Source: Pseudovirgaria hyperparasitica (Eukaryota > Ascomycota > Dothideomycetes > Acrospermales > Acrospermaceae). From it: DNA of 46,788 nucleotides. Below are positions 1 through 12,830 of this stretch, one piece after another. Made by a program: the position numbers and the translations under genes. Location: contig NW_022985576.1 in assembly GCF_010093815.1 (NCBI RefSeq), forward strand, positions 151,255 through 198,042. Direction: 5' to 3'. Below the pieces are notes generated by a model. That model saw only the letters and a program-made list of their open reading frames with translations. It did not search any database and was not told where the DNA came from. Numbering within the stretch: the first letter of the stretch is position 1; each line of letters opens with the position of its first letter.

Positions 1-2953
1 TCTAATAGGTCTACTAGTTCCGGGAGAGGGAATATAGCCTTCTATAGGGCCTTAGTTTTCTTAAGGCTCGTAGAGTATATTCTCCCCTAATATATTAGGG
101 GAGGCATAAGTAGCGGGGGTGTCGGAGTATCTATGCCCTTAGCCCATTTCGCTATACGCCATAGCCCTATTACGTATTATATCTATTAACTAGTAATTAT
201 ACGCTACTATTTACGCCTTTCGTTATAGAGGACTTTATCGCGTTATTATATTACTTTCTTCTATTCTTCCTACGACTCGGGTGTTCTTATATAGTATACG
301 CGTATGTATAGTCTTTAGGCGTCTTATCTACTTTCCTATACTTAAGGAATCCCCTTTGCTTCCGGGGGCTAGTATATTTAGTATAGTACGTGTTTATTTC
401 TCGCATTCTAGTATATTTATAGGAGTATCTATACGGCCTAGTCTATGGCTAGGTCGTTAGATATATTAACTATAGAGGGATCTAGGATCGCCGATTCCAG
501 GTCCTTTAGGTACTTTTCCTAGTTAGTATCCTTCTATATCTATTATCCCTATTATTTATTCGGGGTATATATATTTATTACGGTTTCTATGTATTTATAG
601 TTGGAATCCGTCTATACCTAGCTTAGGCGGTAGTATTAGATCTAGTAACTAATATACTCCGTGGCGAAGGTAAGGTTAAGCATAGACCCGTCTTTATTCT
701 ATTTATATTTTTTCTATATAACTTATTCTATAGGTATAAGTAGGTATAGGAAGTCGTGGTAGCGGGTACGTAGTTCCCTTACTCTAAGTTCTTCCCTTAC
801 CACGGCTAGGCCTCCCTACTATTAGTAGTAGAGATTAAAGTCTTCTAGGAGGATATGTTACCCTAGTTCCGTAGTACTCTCGAGTATCTCGTCTAGTGTA
901 AGTACACGTTATTAGTTATATATGTTATATATATATAGGGGGCCTATATCTATTTATAGGTATAGTATTATCCTAAGGTTATCGCGCTTAGTATACGACT
1001 ATAATAAGAGTAGTATTAACCTATAAATGTGGAAGAGGACTCGTCTTTCTAGTCCTAGAGGGTGTATAGTATAGTATCTAGGGTATATGGTTAGTTTACT
1101 CGTCTAGTAGTGTTTATAGGGTTCCTAGATAGCGAGTATTATAGCCCCGGTCTCTTCGAGGAGCGTCGCCTAGTTCTCTCTTTTATATTATATATTTATC
1201 TATATAATTTAGAGTATATTCTAGTCCCTTATTAGGTACTAGGGAGTATATATATCTATATACTTATTCCTTAGAGGCGCGACTATCCTTACGCGGTAGC
1301 GGCTTTAACTATACCTTTTAGTCGTCCTATTATCTTTAGAATAGTCTACTATCCCGCCTAACTACCTTCCGGAGGGGAGGTTAGGGGTATTATAAAGAAA
1401 GGGCCCGTAGTAGGTGTTATATTCTATAACTATCTCGCGCCTCTCGCTTTTATCGTACGAATGTATTCTATGATCTATTTGCGTTTTATGTATGTTAACG
1501 ACCACAACGGGTGTTTCCCGTTATAGTTTAAATACTATACTATATCCCTGTTTCTTAGTCCGTCTCCTTACGGTTTATAAGGGCACTTCTAGGTAGTGTG
1601 GTTTCTACGGTACTATCCGCACTTAGTCTTCTATAAGCACCTTTATATAGTATATCTATACCCTTAATAGTTAAAGTACTATATTATTATCTATGCCCTA
1701 TTCTATGGCTCGGCTATAAGGAGCTCTCCTTCTACTAGGAATCCCTCCTATATAATACGTTATATAAGGGCGGGGTCTTAGAGCTCTATAATTATAGTAG
1801 AGTGTTTTTTCGCCGTCGTCTTAATCGTCTATAGGTTCTTCTACTACGCTTTTACGATCTTAATCCCTAGGTATTTTCGCGTGTTAGATTATTCTATACG
1901 CGTAATATCCTCCGCTCTAATAGCCTATCCCCGCACGGGTACTATATATACTATAATTAGGTATATAGCTACTCTAATAGACGCGCCGGGGAAGATACTA
2001 TCTATCGCGTTCGGATCTCGTAAGATGTTTTACTACGTAGTATTTATTATAGTAGTAAGTACTATCCTATCTAGTATAACTTTAGTAGCCACGACGCTTA
2101 ACTATATTCCTTTCTATTTATTAATCTTATTTATAATTTCCTTTGAAGATACCTATTAGACCTGCGCCAGCGTGTCCTTATTCTAGATTATAATATATAT
2201 ACTATATACTCTATCTATAGTCCTAGTAGTCCTTAGTGCGGTAGCTCCGGGTGTTACTATAATCTAAGCCCACGTATTAGGGCGCTTACCTTAGGATAGC
2301 TCTTCCTAGATTCTCCGTAGGCTGGCTTCTATTTAGTCGAGCCTACTACTAGGTTCCTCTTATAGCGACTTCCTTTCTTCCTCTATAATTTCTCTTAGAT
2401 TCCGGATAAGGTCCCGGAATATATAAAGGAGGGTCTTCTTTCCCTTCTCGGCGTCCCTCTCTACACGTATTACCTAGTATTTAATTTTATCTAGGAGGGT
2501 CTCCCCTCTCGGGGTCCCCTCGGTCTAGGTTATCTATAGCGCTTCGCACCCTTAGTTAGTTCCTATATTTTAGATAGGTGTCTAGCTATCTATATTAATA
2601 TCGCTATATAGCCGTTTCTACCGTACTAGTAGGGGTATATCCGGCGTCTACCGGGGTATTATGATACCTAAGGCCGCCATAGTTATTAGTTAAGGGTAGC
2701 CCTTAACTAATAAAAGGGGGTCGGCGTGTCGGCGTTTATTAGATATAGTCTATACTTATATTATCGAAGAGTCTTTAAGCGTATATATATAGTATCTCTA
2801 TACGTTAGTATCGTCGCGTATTATATACTATACGTATACACGTATGTCGGAGGTTATTATACTCGGTATACTCTATCGTTTAATGTATGTAAATCGCTGT
2901 TTTACCCCGAATTAACTAGTTTAGTCCGTTGGGGTGTGAGAAGTTTTTTTTAA
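1..2953 (-). mobile_element. Tad1/I-like LINE, copy A (5' half, reverse orientation, RIP-mutated)
   Basis: The reverse complement of this stretch matches the 5' half of the LINE at 12,610-17,860, from its 5' leader to just before the reverse transcriptase. The window edge corresponds to about 15,510 of that copy. The outer 5' end is at about 2,953, with a run of T on the plus strand. The APE-type endonuclease motif (DFN followed by a WGG-like block) lies near 810-860 on the minus strand. CpA and TpG are nearly absent, as RIP produces, yet G+C is higher than in the adjoining copy, so it seems a younger or less mutated insertion. No ORF survives; the 92-residue plus-strand ORF at 1,881-2,159 is antisense to the element. 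Confidence 0.8.
2683..2713. repeat. 31-base palindrome, copy 1 (LINE A, 5' leader)
   Basis: Two perfect 14-base arms (TTATTAGTTAAGGG and its complement) surround a 3-base centre (TAG). It sits about 240 bases inside the 5' end of LINE copy A, next to a G-rich run. Confidence 0.95.
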
Positions 2954-5155
2954 ATATACTATATAGATAACCCTACTACTTATTAGTCTTACCTTCTAGG
3001 TATATACTAAGAATAGATACTATCTCTAAAGCTTCTAGACTATCTATACTATTATACTTCTAAAGCTAGAGAAGAACTCTAACTCCCTAAAAGAATAGAG
3101 ACTAATTACCCTTCTCTTCTATCTTAGTAAGATACTTAAGATTATAATTATAAAGAAGATAAGTACTATAGTATAAGAATATAACCTTCTTCTAGCGAAC
3201 TAGAAGATAAAGACTAGAAGCTCCCTAATTACTACTATCTAATATATTCTTAAAGTTATTTAGACTATATAGAAGTATAGATATATAGTAATATTACTCT
3301 CCCTTAATATAGCCGGCGTATTTAATAAGGTAAACTATATAAGACTTATCTATAATCTATGGAAGAAATATATACCTAAATAGATTATAAAGTTTATATA
3401 GTTCTTCCTTACTAAGAGAATTATCTAGATATATATCTCTAGATATTAAAGTAAATATAAGAAGATAATATATAGTATTCTATAAGGAAGTACTATCTCT
3501 CTAATTCTCTTTCTTTTCTTTACTATAGACCTTCTATAAGAGATATAATATATAGAGATAGTAGGATATACTAATAATATATACCTCCTAGCTATTAATA
3601 ATTATACTAGTTTTATATATAAACTTCTTAAATAAGACTATAAGAGATATATCTAGTAGATAAAGTACTATAGAGTAAAGTTCGCCTCTAAGAAATACTA
3701 ACTTATATACTTTATTAACTACTATAGAAGATAGACTACTAAGGAAGAAGAGTAATATTCTAGAATAGAGGCTTTTACTAAATTACTAATATAGAGTATA
3801 TATATACTTAGTATTATAATTAATAATAAACTTAAATAGGGTCTATAGATTATATATACTATATCTAGGGCCCTTAAAAGAGAAACTACTATACGCTAGA
3901 TATAGAGAACCACCTAGAATAAGGCGCGCTAGCTATACATCTCTATAGTATAACCTACCTTTATATATAGATATAAGTACTAGTATACGGCCCTTCTATA
4001 GACTAGATAAATAAAGCTTAAGTCTATATAGAACTATATACTCTACCTTATATCTAGTATATATAAAGCTACCTATATAGTACTACTATAATATAAGATA
4101 AACGTAATAAATATATAAGACTTCTACTAGATATAAAGAGTAATATATATTACTAAATAATAAGTATAGAAATATAGGAGATATATAGAATATACTTTCG
4201 CTATACTATATATATAAGTTAGTATCTACTATTAAGCGCTACTATATATAGACTAAACCTAGATATAATATAGATATCTAATAGAGATAGACTTAAATTA
4301 GATTATATAGAAGATAGAGAATAATCTAGATATCTCTCTAGACTAGTAGAACCCTTAAGAGCTTATATAGGCTATAAAATTATATATCTAGAATAAATAG
4401 AGAAAGACTCTCTAGATCTAATAGATATCTTAATAAAATAGATATCTAGAGTAGATTTAAGGACTATAGAAGAAACTAAGTAAATAGATATATAAGAGAC
4501 TTATAAAAGCCTAGATATTTATTCTCCTCTAAGCCTAAACGGAAGCTATAGAACTTCTATACTATCTATACTAGAGGGGTATCTCTAATACGTCTCTATA
4601 GTATAAAGTATATAGCTAAAGAGGTATAATATAATACTACCTTATAATATATATAGACCTCTATATATAAAGATAAATACTTATCTATATAATAAAGACC
4701 TCTAATATTATATACTAGCTTAATAAGTACCCTAAGAAGATTACCTAGTAGATACTTATATACTTTCTACTCCCTTAGTACTAGTAGATCTAGATATATA
4801 TACTAGAAGAAGCTAGATATATACTAGATAAGCCCTAGTATACGCCGGAAGAACTATAGAAGAACCCTAATTATTAGTTAAGAGTAGCCCTTAACTAATA
4901 ACCTACGTACTCTATATATACTATCTAAGGGTAAAATAATAGTACTATAGAATATAGGTCTATAGATATTTCTAATAGCTATATACTTAAAATAACGTAA
5001 AGACTTAATAAGATATAGTTATAGAGAGAAGGAAGTTTTTTCTTTTATAAAGGTTTCTTCTTATATAATAGTCTAGACTAGAGAAGGTATATATCCATAG
5101 AGTAAACTACTCTACCTAGTTATATAATAATATTATTATTATTATAGTTACTATA
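2954..5155 (+). mobile_element. Tad1/I-like LINE, copy D (3' half, heavily RIP-mutated)
   Basis: This copy begins inside the reverse-transcriptase region, at the equivalent of about 15,655 in copy B, and runs to the 3' end with a short ATT-repeat tail at about 5,130-5,155. The RT core reads as GYTNNIYLLAI near 3,563-3,595; the NN replaces the usual DD, a RIP-type G-to-A change. Many glutamine codons have become TAG or TAA. Base composition is clearly more AT-rich than copy A, which abuts it head to head at 2,953. The tail end lies inside a gypsy reverse-transcriptase gene, so copy D inserted into that element. Confidence 0.8.
4871..4901. repeat. 31-base palindrome, copy 2 (LINE D, 3' region)
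   Basis: Same motif as at 2,683, with one arm mismatch (GAG against CCC) that a RIP-type G-to-A change explains. It follows the end of the RT/zinc-knuckle coding region and precedes the 3' tail by about 250 bases. Confidence 0.9.
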
Positions 5156-8100
5156 GATAATAAATATATTCTTTAAAGGTCTTAGAGAAAACTACTATAT
5201 TATCTATATAGACTTTTATCTATAGAAACTCTTATAGAAGATTATTAAGTTTCTATTATATATACTAGACGGAATTAATATAGTCTATAATAAGAACTTT
5301 TAGATATTCTTAACCCCTATAGATATTTACTATAAATTATTTATAATCTTCTTTTCTTACTAACTATTAGTAAAATATACTTATAGCGTCTATTATTATA
5401 ATATAGTAGTAATCTTAATAAGTCTAGAATATATTATCTATTCTTATTAATAGATAGAAATCCTTAATAGTAATGATATCAAGGTCTCTAATATTAATTA
5501 CTATATATAGCTTCTATATTAGTCTATTTGATTTAGGGTTAAATACCTCTCTCTAGATAATAAAAACTAGAGAGCTAAATTATATAGACTTTTTACTATA
5601 TTCTATTTTATTATTATTATAATGTCTATTAAAGGTTTTATTAATTACTTTATAGTTCTATAGACTAATATTATATACTCGAGTATATAACTTCTTAAGT
5701 TCTCTCTAGTTCTCTATAAGAATAAGCTTTACTTCCCTAGAGTTTATAATAGATTTTTTATCTTACTATAACTCTATAAATTCTTTAATAAGCTTCTTAT
5801 ATTTTATAGCTTTCTTATCTCTACTATAGAGTATTATTCTATTTAGAAGATAAGTCTTAAGCTTAGAATTAATATTTACGGCTTCTAAGGGAGGTAGAGT
5901 AGTAAGGTCTATATCTATATCTAAGATTTAGTAGTATTCTATAATATCTAGTTTATAGATTTTACTAAGTACTATATTTCTTAGAATTATAAGTATCTTA
6001 TTTCTATTATTCTTAATTATAATTCCTCTACTACTAGAGTTAATTACTACTATATAAATTATAACTTATCTTTTTCTAGTAGTAGAGAGATACTCTTTTA
6101 TAGATTTAAAAAGTATATTATAATTATTTAGAAGGTTTCGTATATCTATAAGAACTATACCTCTTAAATTAGACTTAATAGATATAGAGTATTAAGCCCT
6201 TATAGTAATATTTAATTACCTTTTATATCTTAGATAGATACTTATAGAAGCTATAGTAATTTAACTATATAGAAATATAATTATATAGTTTTAAACTTTA
6301 ATATCTATTTCTTCTAGACTAATAGTATTAATATCTATTAGTAGTTTTAGTACTAGGTTTTTAATAATATATACTTTATACTTAATAGTAACTATAATAT
6401 TAGTTTCTTCTAAGGTAGTAGATACTATAAGGGTTATTTTAATAGACTTATTACTATTATAAACCTTATTACTAATATCTATAACTATAGTTAGATATAT
6501 AAGTTTTATAATATACCTTTTATAATCTAGTAGTACTATAGCTAACTAGTTTCTATTAATAAGACTTAGCTTTACTCTAGTATCTATAATAATTTATTTA
6601 GACTCTATAGTACTATTTAGTATTATATTTATTATAATATAGTTCTAATAATAAAAGTAATAGTCTTTAGTTTCTATCTACTTTATAGTACTTTTAATAA
6701 CTTATAGTACTAGTAAAGATAGTAGAAACTTATCTACTATATATATATATAATTAACGGGTCTTTTTAGATACTTTTCTATAATATACTAATAAAGCTTA
6801 TTATTAGAAGGAAACTTCTATCTATAGAGATAATAGTTTTTTACTACTATTCTTTTACTTCTCTAGGGTTTCTTAAGTAATAGTACTAGTAGAGTCTTAA
6901 CTTCCTTAGTTCTTATAAAGAAAACTCCTACTAACTTTTCGTAAGGTTCTTTATCTAACTAGCTCTCTTTAGCTTACTCTTAAGTCTATCTACTCTAATA
7001 GTTATCTAGTAAGTCTTCTTTATTCTATAATTCTTCTTAATTAAGAAACTCTACTAGAACTATATTATAATAGGTACGTTATAGCTTTATATAAGGTTAT
7101 CTCTTAACTTATATAGAAGTTATTATAGTCTTTTTAAAGCTCTTTAGCTAATACTTACTATTTCCTTTATATAGATAACGGTCTCTTTCTTAATATTAGT
7201 TTTAACTATACTCTTTACTAGATCTTTACTTATTTATCTAAGAAGATATAACTTAGATTATTTTCTTACTTTCTTTTATTATCTAGTACTTATTAGAGCG
7301 GTTCTCTTATCTACTACTACTAGTATATTATATTCTATAGTTTCTATAAAAGTAGTTATTATTTCTAACTTCTTTTTCTTTCTAAGGAAAGTAGTTTATC
7401 TAATACTAGTCTTATAATATTCTACTAGAAGGGAAGTTAAACTTACTCTACTTATAGAGTTCTTACTAGGTCTATAACTTCTATTTAAGCTATTTATAAA
7501 AGATATCTAGATCTATGTTTAATCTAGACTCCTCTATACTTACTCTAAATCTTAGATTAAGCTTATTCTAAGCTTAAGCTATTATAAGTACTTTAGACTT
7601 TAAATTTACTTCTTTATAAGCTCTAAGTATCTTTATAATATAGTTAGTAGTACTTTAGCCTCTATATAGATTCTCTAGACTATAAGTTAATTCTTAGAGT
7701 CTTTTTAGAGTAGTACTTAGAGATATAGAGAATCTCTTTTTAAGTTTCTCTATCTAGTACTTAAGTCTATCTCTACTAGTTAGACTTAACTTTATAATAT
7801 TACTTAATTAGAAGCTATACTAGATTTATATAGTATCTCTTAGATACTTATAGAGATTATAATAAATAATCTTTATAGAGTAAATATACTAATAATTTCT
7901 TATTATATTAATAAATGGCTAAATAGATCTATAATAGACTTTTCTATTCTTATTATAAATATCTTCCGTTCTTAAGGAATCTATACTTAGATTAAAGAAT
8001 CTAATATTCTCTATTCTAAACTTTATATCTCTAGAATTTATACTATTATTATTATTATAGTCTCTAGTTTCTATAGTTCTTTAGTAATAATATAGAGGTA

Positions 8101-8700
8101 TATATAATCTATAATAGTAACTATAAGCTCTATTATTATCTCCCTATAGATTATTATCTAAGTCTTTACTTAGATTATTATTATTCCTTAAAACTCTTAT
8201 TATAGACTAAGAGTATCTATAGAAGTTATTTCTAGATAGATAGTCTCTAGAATTTTCCTCTTTATTTCTTTTCTAAGGCCTTTCTTAAGAGAGCGTGACC
8301 CGGCTATTTCTATCTAGTTCTATTAGTAGATTTACCCTCTCTTAATTATTAAGTACTACTAATACTAACATTATAATTTACGTAATTATTTCTATGCTTA
8401 GTATATTAGACTAGGCTTACTAAGCTATAATAGAAACTAGAATTAGAGTAGCTAGAATTAGAGACTTAAGACTTTAGAGTATTCTAACTTACTCTCTACT
8501 TCTCTTAGCTTCTTAGCTTAAGCTTTCTCTCTAGTAAGAATTCTCTAGTACTATAATTATCTTATAAGAATTAGAGATCTTAGATCTTATAGATTTATTA
8601 TAAAACTCGAAGTCTTATAGTTTTATAGATCTTTTCTTTAATATAGTAGAAACTTTAATTATTAATAGAGGGGATAAGAAAGGTAAGTTAACTTCTCTTA
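5156..8700 (-). mobile_element. Ty3/gypsy-type retrotransposon remnant (gag, RT), family 1
   Basis: On the minus strand, a gag-like domain reads around 8,060-7,650 (block FRIENIRFFNLSIDSL, then a conserved leucine-rich stretch). A gypsy reverse transcriptase reads around 5,900-5,160: a KVINKTF-like block, then INIRDLDIITIKDFYLL, an IIIDAISIFYQW-like block and finally YIDNIVVFSKT, the YVDD-box region. The frame is broken throughout by TAG and TAA codons of RIP type. The RT stops at about 5,156, where the ATT tail of LINE copy D begins, so RNase H, integrase and the 3' LTR would lie left of the window. The upper boundary near 8,700 is only estimated; no LTR was delimited. Confidence 0.7.
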
Positions 8701-11700
8701 GCTATATAAAGTTTTAGAAGTTACTAAAATATTTAGATTAATAGAAATTTACTACTAGTCTTTTAATCTTTATAGCTTTAGTAGTAGCTAGATATATTCT
8801 ATAATCTTTATTTATAAGATAGTTCTAGTTAGAAGAATATCTATCTTTCTAAGACTATTTACCTCTAGACTATAAATAATTTTAATTTCTTAAGACTTCT
8901 AGGTATACGTAGATAATACCTTAAAGTAAGATAAGGGTATAGAGATTTCATTTATATAATAGACTATCTTTAAAGTAATAAATAAGTTAATAAGCTATTT
9001 TAATAACTTACTCTAATAGCTTAGAAATTAGTTTCTTCTATAATACTAGTAAGGGAGCTAGTATATCTTATATATTTCTAAGTATACTAAGAATTTTAGC
9101 TACGGGAGGCGCGGACATAAGCTTCTCTAGTATACTTAGATAATTAGAAATAGTTAGTAGAAACCTACTCTAACCTAGAGTAGCTTATAGAAACTAGAGC
9201 TTTATATACTACTTATAGCGTCTAATTAGTACTAATCTATTTCTATAACGTAGGATTTAACTAGTTCTAAGTATAACTAGCTTTAATATAGTATCGCGTT
9301 CCTAGCTTTATAGAAACTAGTAAATTATAAGAAGTCTAAATCTTTAATATATAACTCGTTTATAAATACTATTACTTATACTATATTTATATAATTCTCT
9401 AGAATAATTCTTACGGAATTTAGTATAGTAGGAATAAGATAAGGCTCTTAGTATAGATACTTATTTCTATTTTTCTCTAGGAGTAAATCTTTATTTACTA
9501 TTTCTATAGCTTCTTTCTTAGAACTTCTTTTATAATTTAATACTCTTATAAGTCTTAATAATAGTAATAGTAACGAACGTTATCTAGTATCTCTATTCTT
9601 TTATCCTTACTAATTATCTTACTATATTTATAAACTTCTTTTACTAAATTTTATGAAAGTATCTTTTATTTACTAAGTTAGAGTATTAATATCTTTTAAT
9701 TTAGTTTTAGAGAACTAGTATATTAGAGCGTTAGTATCTTATATTTAACTAGTACTATCTTTCTTTCGAAAATAACTAGCTAGTAGTATACTTTTAGCTA
9801 CTAAGATGTTAAGAATAGAGATATTATATCTTAGTTAAGTATTAGATTAGTTATTACTAGCTGCTTTATAGAATCTACGGCTATATATATAGAACCTTTA
9901 GTCTATGGTTCTTATTATTATCTATCTTCTTATTACTTTCTATAATAACTAAGGAGTTTACTTTATTACTAATATTTATTATAAGTTTTTATATACTATT
10001 ATACGTCTCTATATATCTCTATCTACTAATACTTATCTTTAATTCTTCTAAGGGTCCCTTTACTATCTCTATAATCTATCTTATTATAAGTAGTAGTAAT
10101 TATATATATTCTAGTATTTAGGTTCTTAACTATCTATATATATTAGTAATATCTATCTTCTCTCTACTAGAGTATCTAGTCTTATATAAGAAATTTAAGA
10201 TAGTTAGTTATAAAGACCTTATATATATAATTAGTTAGGTTAGTTAGTCTCTTAAGTATAGTAAGATACTTTATAATTCTCTACTACTTATTACTATATT
10301 TATTAGTTAGAGATAACTTAATAGTAGTATAGTTAAGTACTTCTATTAAGTAATCTCTTCTATAGATAGACTTAATTAATAATATTTCTAGTATATCTAT
10401 ATATAGAGCTATATCTATAAACTTATCTAGGTTAAAAGTAGAGATATCTAGTAGTTCTTCTCCCTTATATATTTAGAAGATACTATTAGTAACTATATTA
10501 TTTTTACTAGATATATATCTAACTATAAAATTCTATAGTTAAATCTATATAAGCTATCTTATAATAAGTACCTCTAGTAAGTTAGTTATAGTATAGTTAA
10601 TTTAAGTAATAAGAGTATTTTTATCTATTACTATAATAAAGTATATACTATAGAGATATTAGTAGAACTTCTATAGTATATAGAGAAGGGCTTAGTATTC
10701 TAGCTTTATAGTATTATATTTTCTCTTAGCTTTTAACTATATTCTTCTATTATACTATAATAGTTAATATTTCTAGTTCTTATTCTTCTATATTAGCGTA
10801 GCTCCCTAGCTAATATTACTTAAGTCTATTACTAGAATAATATCTTCTATATCTATTCTATACTATAGTATTATTAGTATTAGGGTAGTTATTAGAGCTT
10901 TCTTTAGCGTGTCTATTAAGGTCTATTTCTTAGATATCTATTATTATACTAACTTACTCTTTAATAGTATAAATAGTAGTAATACTATAACTATATATTC
11001 TAGAATCTATATATAGAAATAAATATATATACTAAGAAAGACTTATATATTTATTATATTTTTATATAGCTTCTATTCTCTAATAGTTATAATTTTCTTA
11101 TTACTTAGCCGTCTCCCTTTAATATTATATATATATTCTATAATATTAGTAGCTTTAATATATTATTAAGTCTTCTTACTACTTAGAGTATATCTAGTCT
11201 GCTTAATATCTATAAATTCTAGGTAGTATCTCTTTAGAGCTATACTTTATAGTAAGGCCTTTAATATCTAAGTTATCTAGAAATAGTAGAGCTCTCTCTA
11301 GAATATATTTCTATATAATAGTTAATATAATTCTAATAAACTAGGCTACTAAATTAGTAGCCCTCTAAGATAATATTATACTATATAATAACTCTAGAGA
11401 TATTATAAAGTCTATAAGATCTTAATAATACTCTACTAGTAGAATCTAGTTATATTCTAAGAAGAAGTTAGTAAATATTAAGATAGCTATCTCTATAAAG
11501 TACTCTAAGAATTCTTTATATAATAGTAGTATAGCTATATCTTAAATTATAATATAATTAATTTTAGTTACTAAGTTAATTAGTCTATAATCTTACTTCT
11601 TATTAGCTTTCTTCTTCTTCTCTATAAGAAAGTATATATTCTAATATAGACTACTATAGAGTTTAAGTCTTCTACTATTAAGATATTCTTTTAGAATTAT

Positions 11701-12610
11701 AAGTACTTTTCTATAGAGAGCCCTTAGAATATTAAAGTTCTTAGTTTATTATACTTTATACTCTATTATTTAAATCTTCTATAGAGGTACTACTTTCTTA
11801 TTAAACTTACTAAGATAGAAGAACTTCTATACTAGCGCCTTCTCTTAATATAGTAAGATTATATATAGAAGGTTAAGCTTTATAGAATATAATTCTATTT
11901 TAATCTTTAGCTAGCTTATATATAGAGGTATAAGATATATTTCTAGAGAGAGAGATATCTTTTAAGATTTAATTAGTCTTCTAAAGATATTAAGTTCTAA
12001 GTATATAGCTAGAAGAAGTATCTATTATATAATTATTTACTCTTACTAGTCTAGATACTCTAGTAGGTTTTAGGGAACCTTCTAATAGATCTTAGAGTTA
12101 TTAATAGGGTATATTTTAGCTTACTTTCTTTTATATATAATAGCTATACTAAATATTTATAATACCCCTAGCAGATATTATTATTAGAGACTAGTAGAGT
12201 CTACTATAAGCTACTCTATTATTATACTCTATTTATATATAAAGATAGTATATCTAGCTACTATAACTAGAGTAGCTAAGTTATCTTTTCTTAATAACTA
12301 AATAATATTTCTAGACTAGATTTCTTTAGAAGGTATTCCTATATAACTTATCTCTATATCTATATAAAAATATATCTTATTCCCTTTATTAGTAGACTTA
12401 CTATCTCTTATTTAGTATAGATTATTAGTTAAGAATAGCTCTTAACTAATAATCTAACTTAACTCTAGCTCTTAGAGATCTACTCTACTATATAGTTAGT
12501 CTCTAGCTATAGAATTAGTTTTCTTTTCTAAGACTAATATATATTTATCTAGGCTAGTTTTAAAGATTATATACTTTTATCTAAAAACGTCTCTTAAGAC
12601 TATTTATATT
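8700..12610 (-). mobile_element. Second gypsy-type retrotransposon remnant (pol), family 2
   Basis: A different gypsy-type reverse transcriptase reads on the minus strand from about 11,650 downward: YFLIEKKKKA, then a DYRLINLVTK block, a KEFL block and an FTNFFLGYNQI-like block. These match the conserved VDYR..N and DxxxGYxQI regions of gypsy pol, with RIP stops between. RNase H and integrase should follow toward 8,700, but I could not identify them with confidence. The matching gag would lie above 12,610, where LINE copy B begins, so the element was probably split by that insertion. Boundaries are estimates. Confidence 0.55.
12422..12452. repeat. 31-base palindrome, copy 3 (outside a recognised LINE)
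   Basis: Same palindrome with RIP-type changes near the centre. It lies upstream of LINE copy B, in sequence unlike the LINE 5' or 3' flanks, apparently within the gypsy remnant. Confidence 0.9.
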
Positions 12611-12799
12611 ATTCTATAGAGATATACATCTCAATCGATAGAGTACACCGAGTACACTAACTACTACTATACGCACGTACGTGTAGCGTCGAAACCAAGA
12701 CGTTATCGCCGTACAAAGATATATACATACCCTCTTAAAATCCTCACGGAGATAGAGGCACGGACTACGCTACTAGAACGCTAATATACCGACCCCCTT

Positions 12800-12830
12800 T
12801 TATTAGTTAAGGGCAGCCCTTAACTAATAA
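12800..12830. repeat. 31-base palindrome, copy 4 (LINE B, 5' leader)
   Basis: Perfect 14-base arms around CAG. This is probably the ancestral centre, since the TAG elsewhere is a CpA-to-TpA product. Confidence 0.95.

Noticed and set aside
1881-2159. 92-residue ORF starting MLDYSI on the plus strand, matched by a similar minus-strand ORF at 13,351-13,629
   Set aside because: Both are antisense to the same part of the LINE and differ only as the two LINE copies do. RIP puts stops into the sense frame and leaves this antisense frame open by chance.
2726-2953. 75-residue ORF near the 5' end of LINE A
   Set aside because: It is antisense to the LINE leader, Tyr-rich through TpA enrichment, with no domain.
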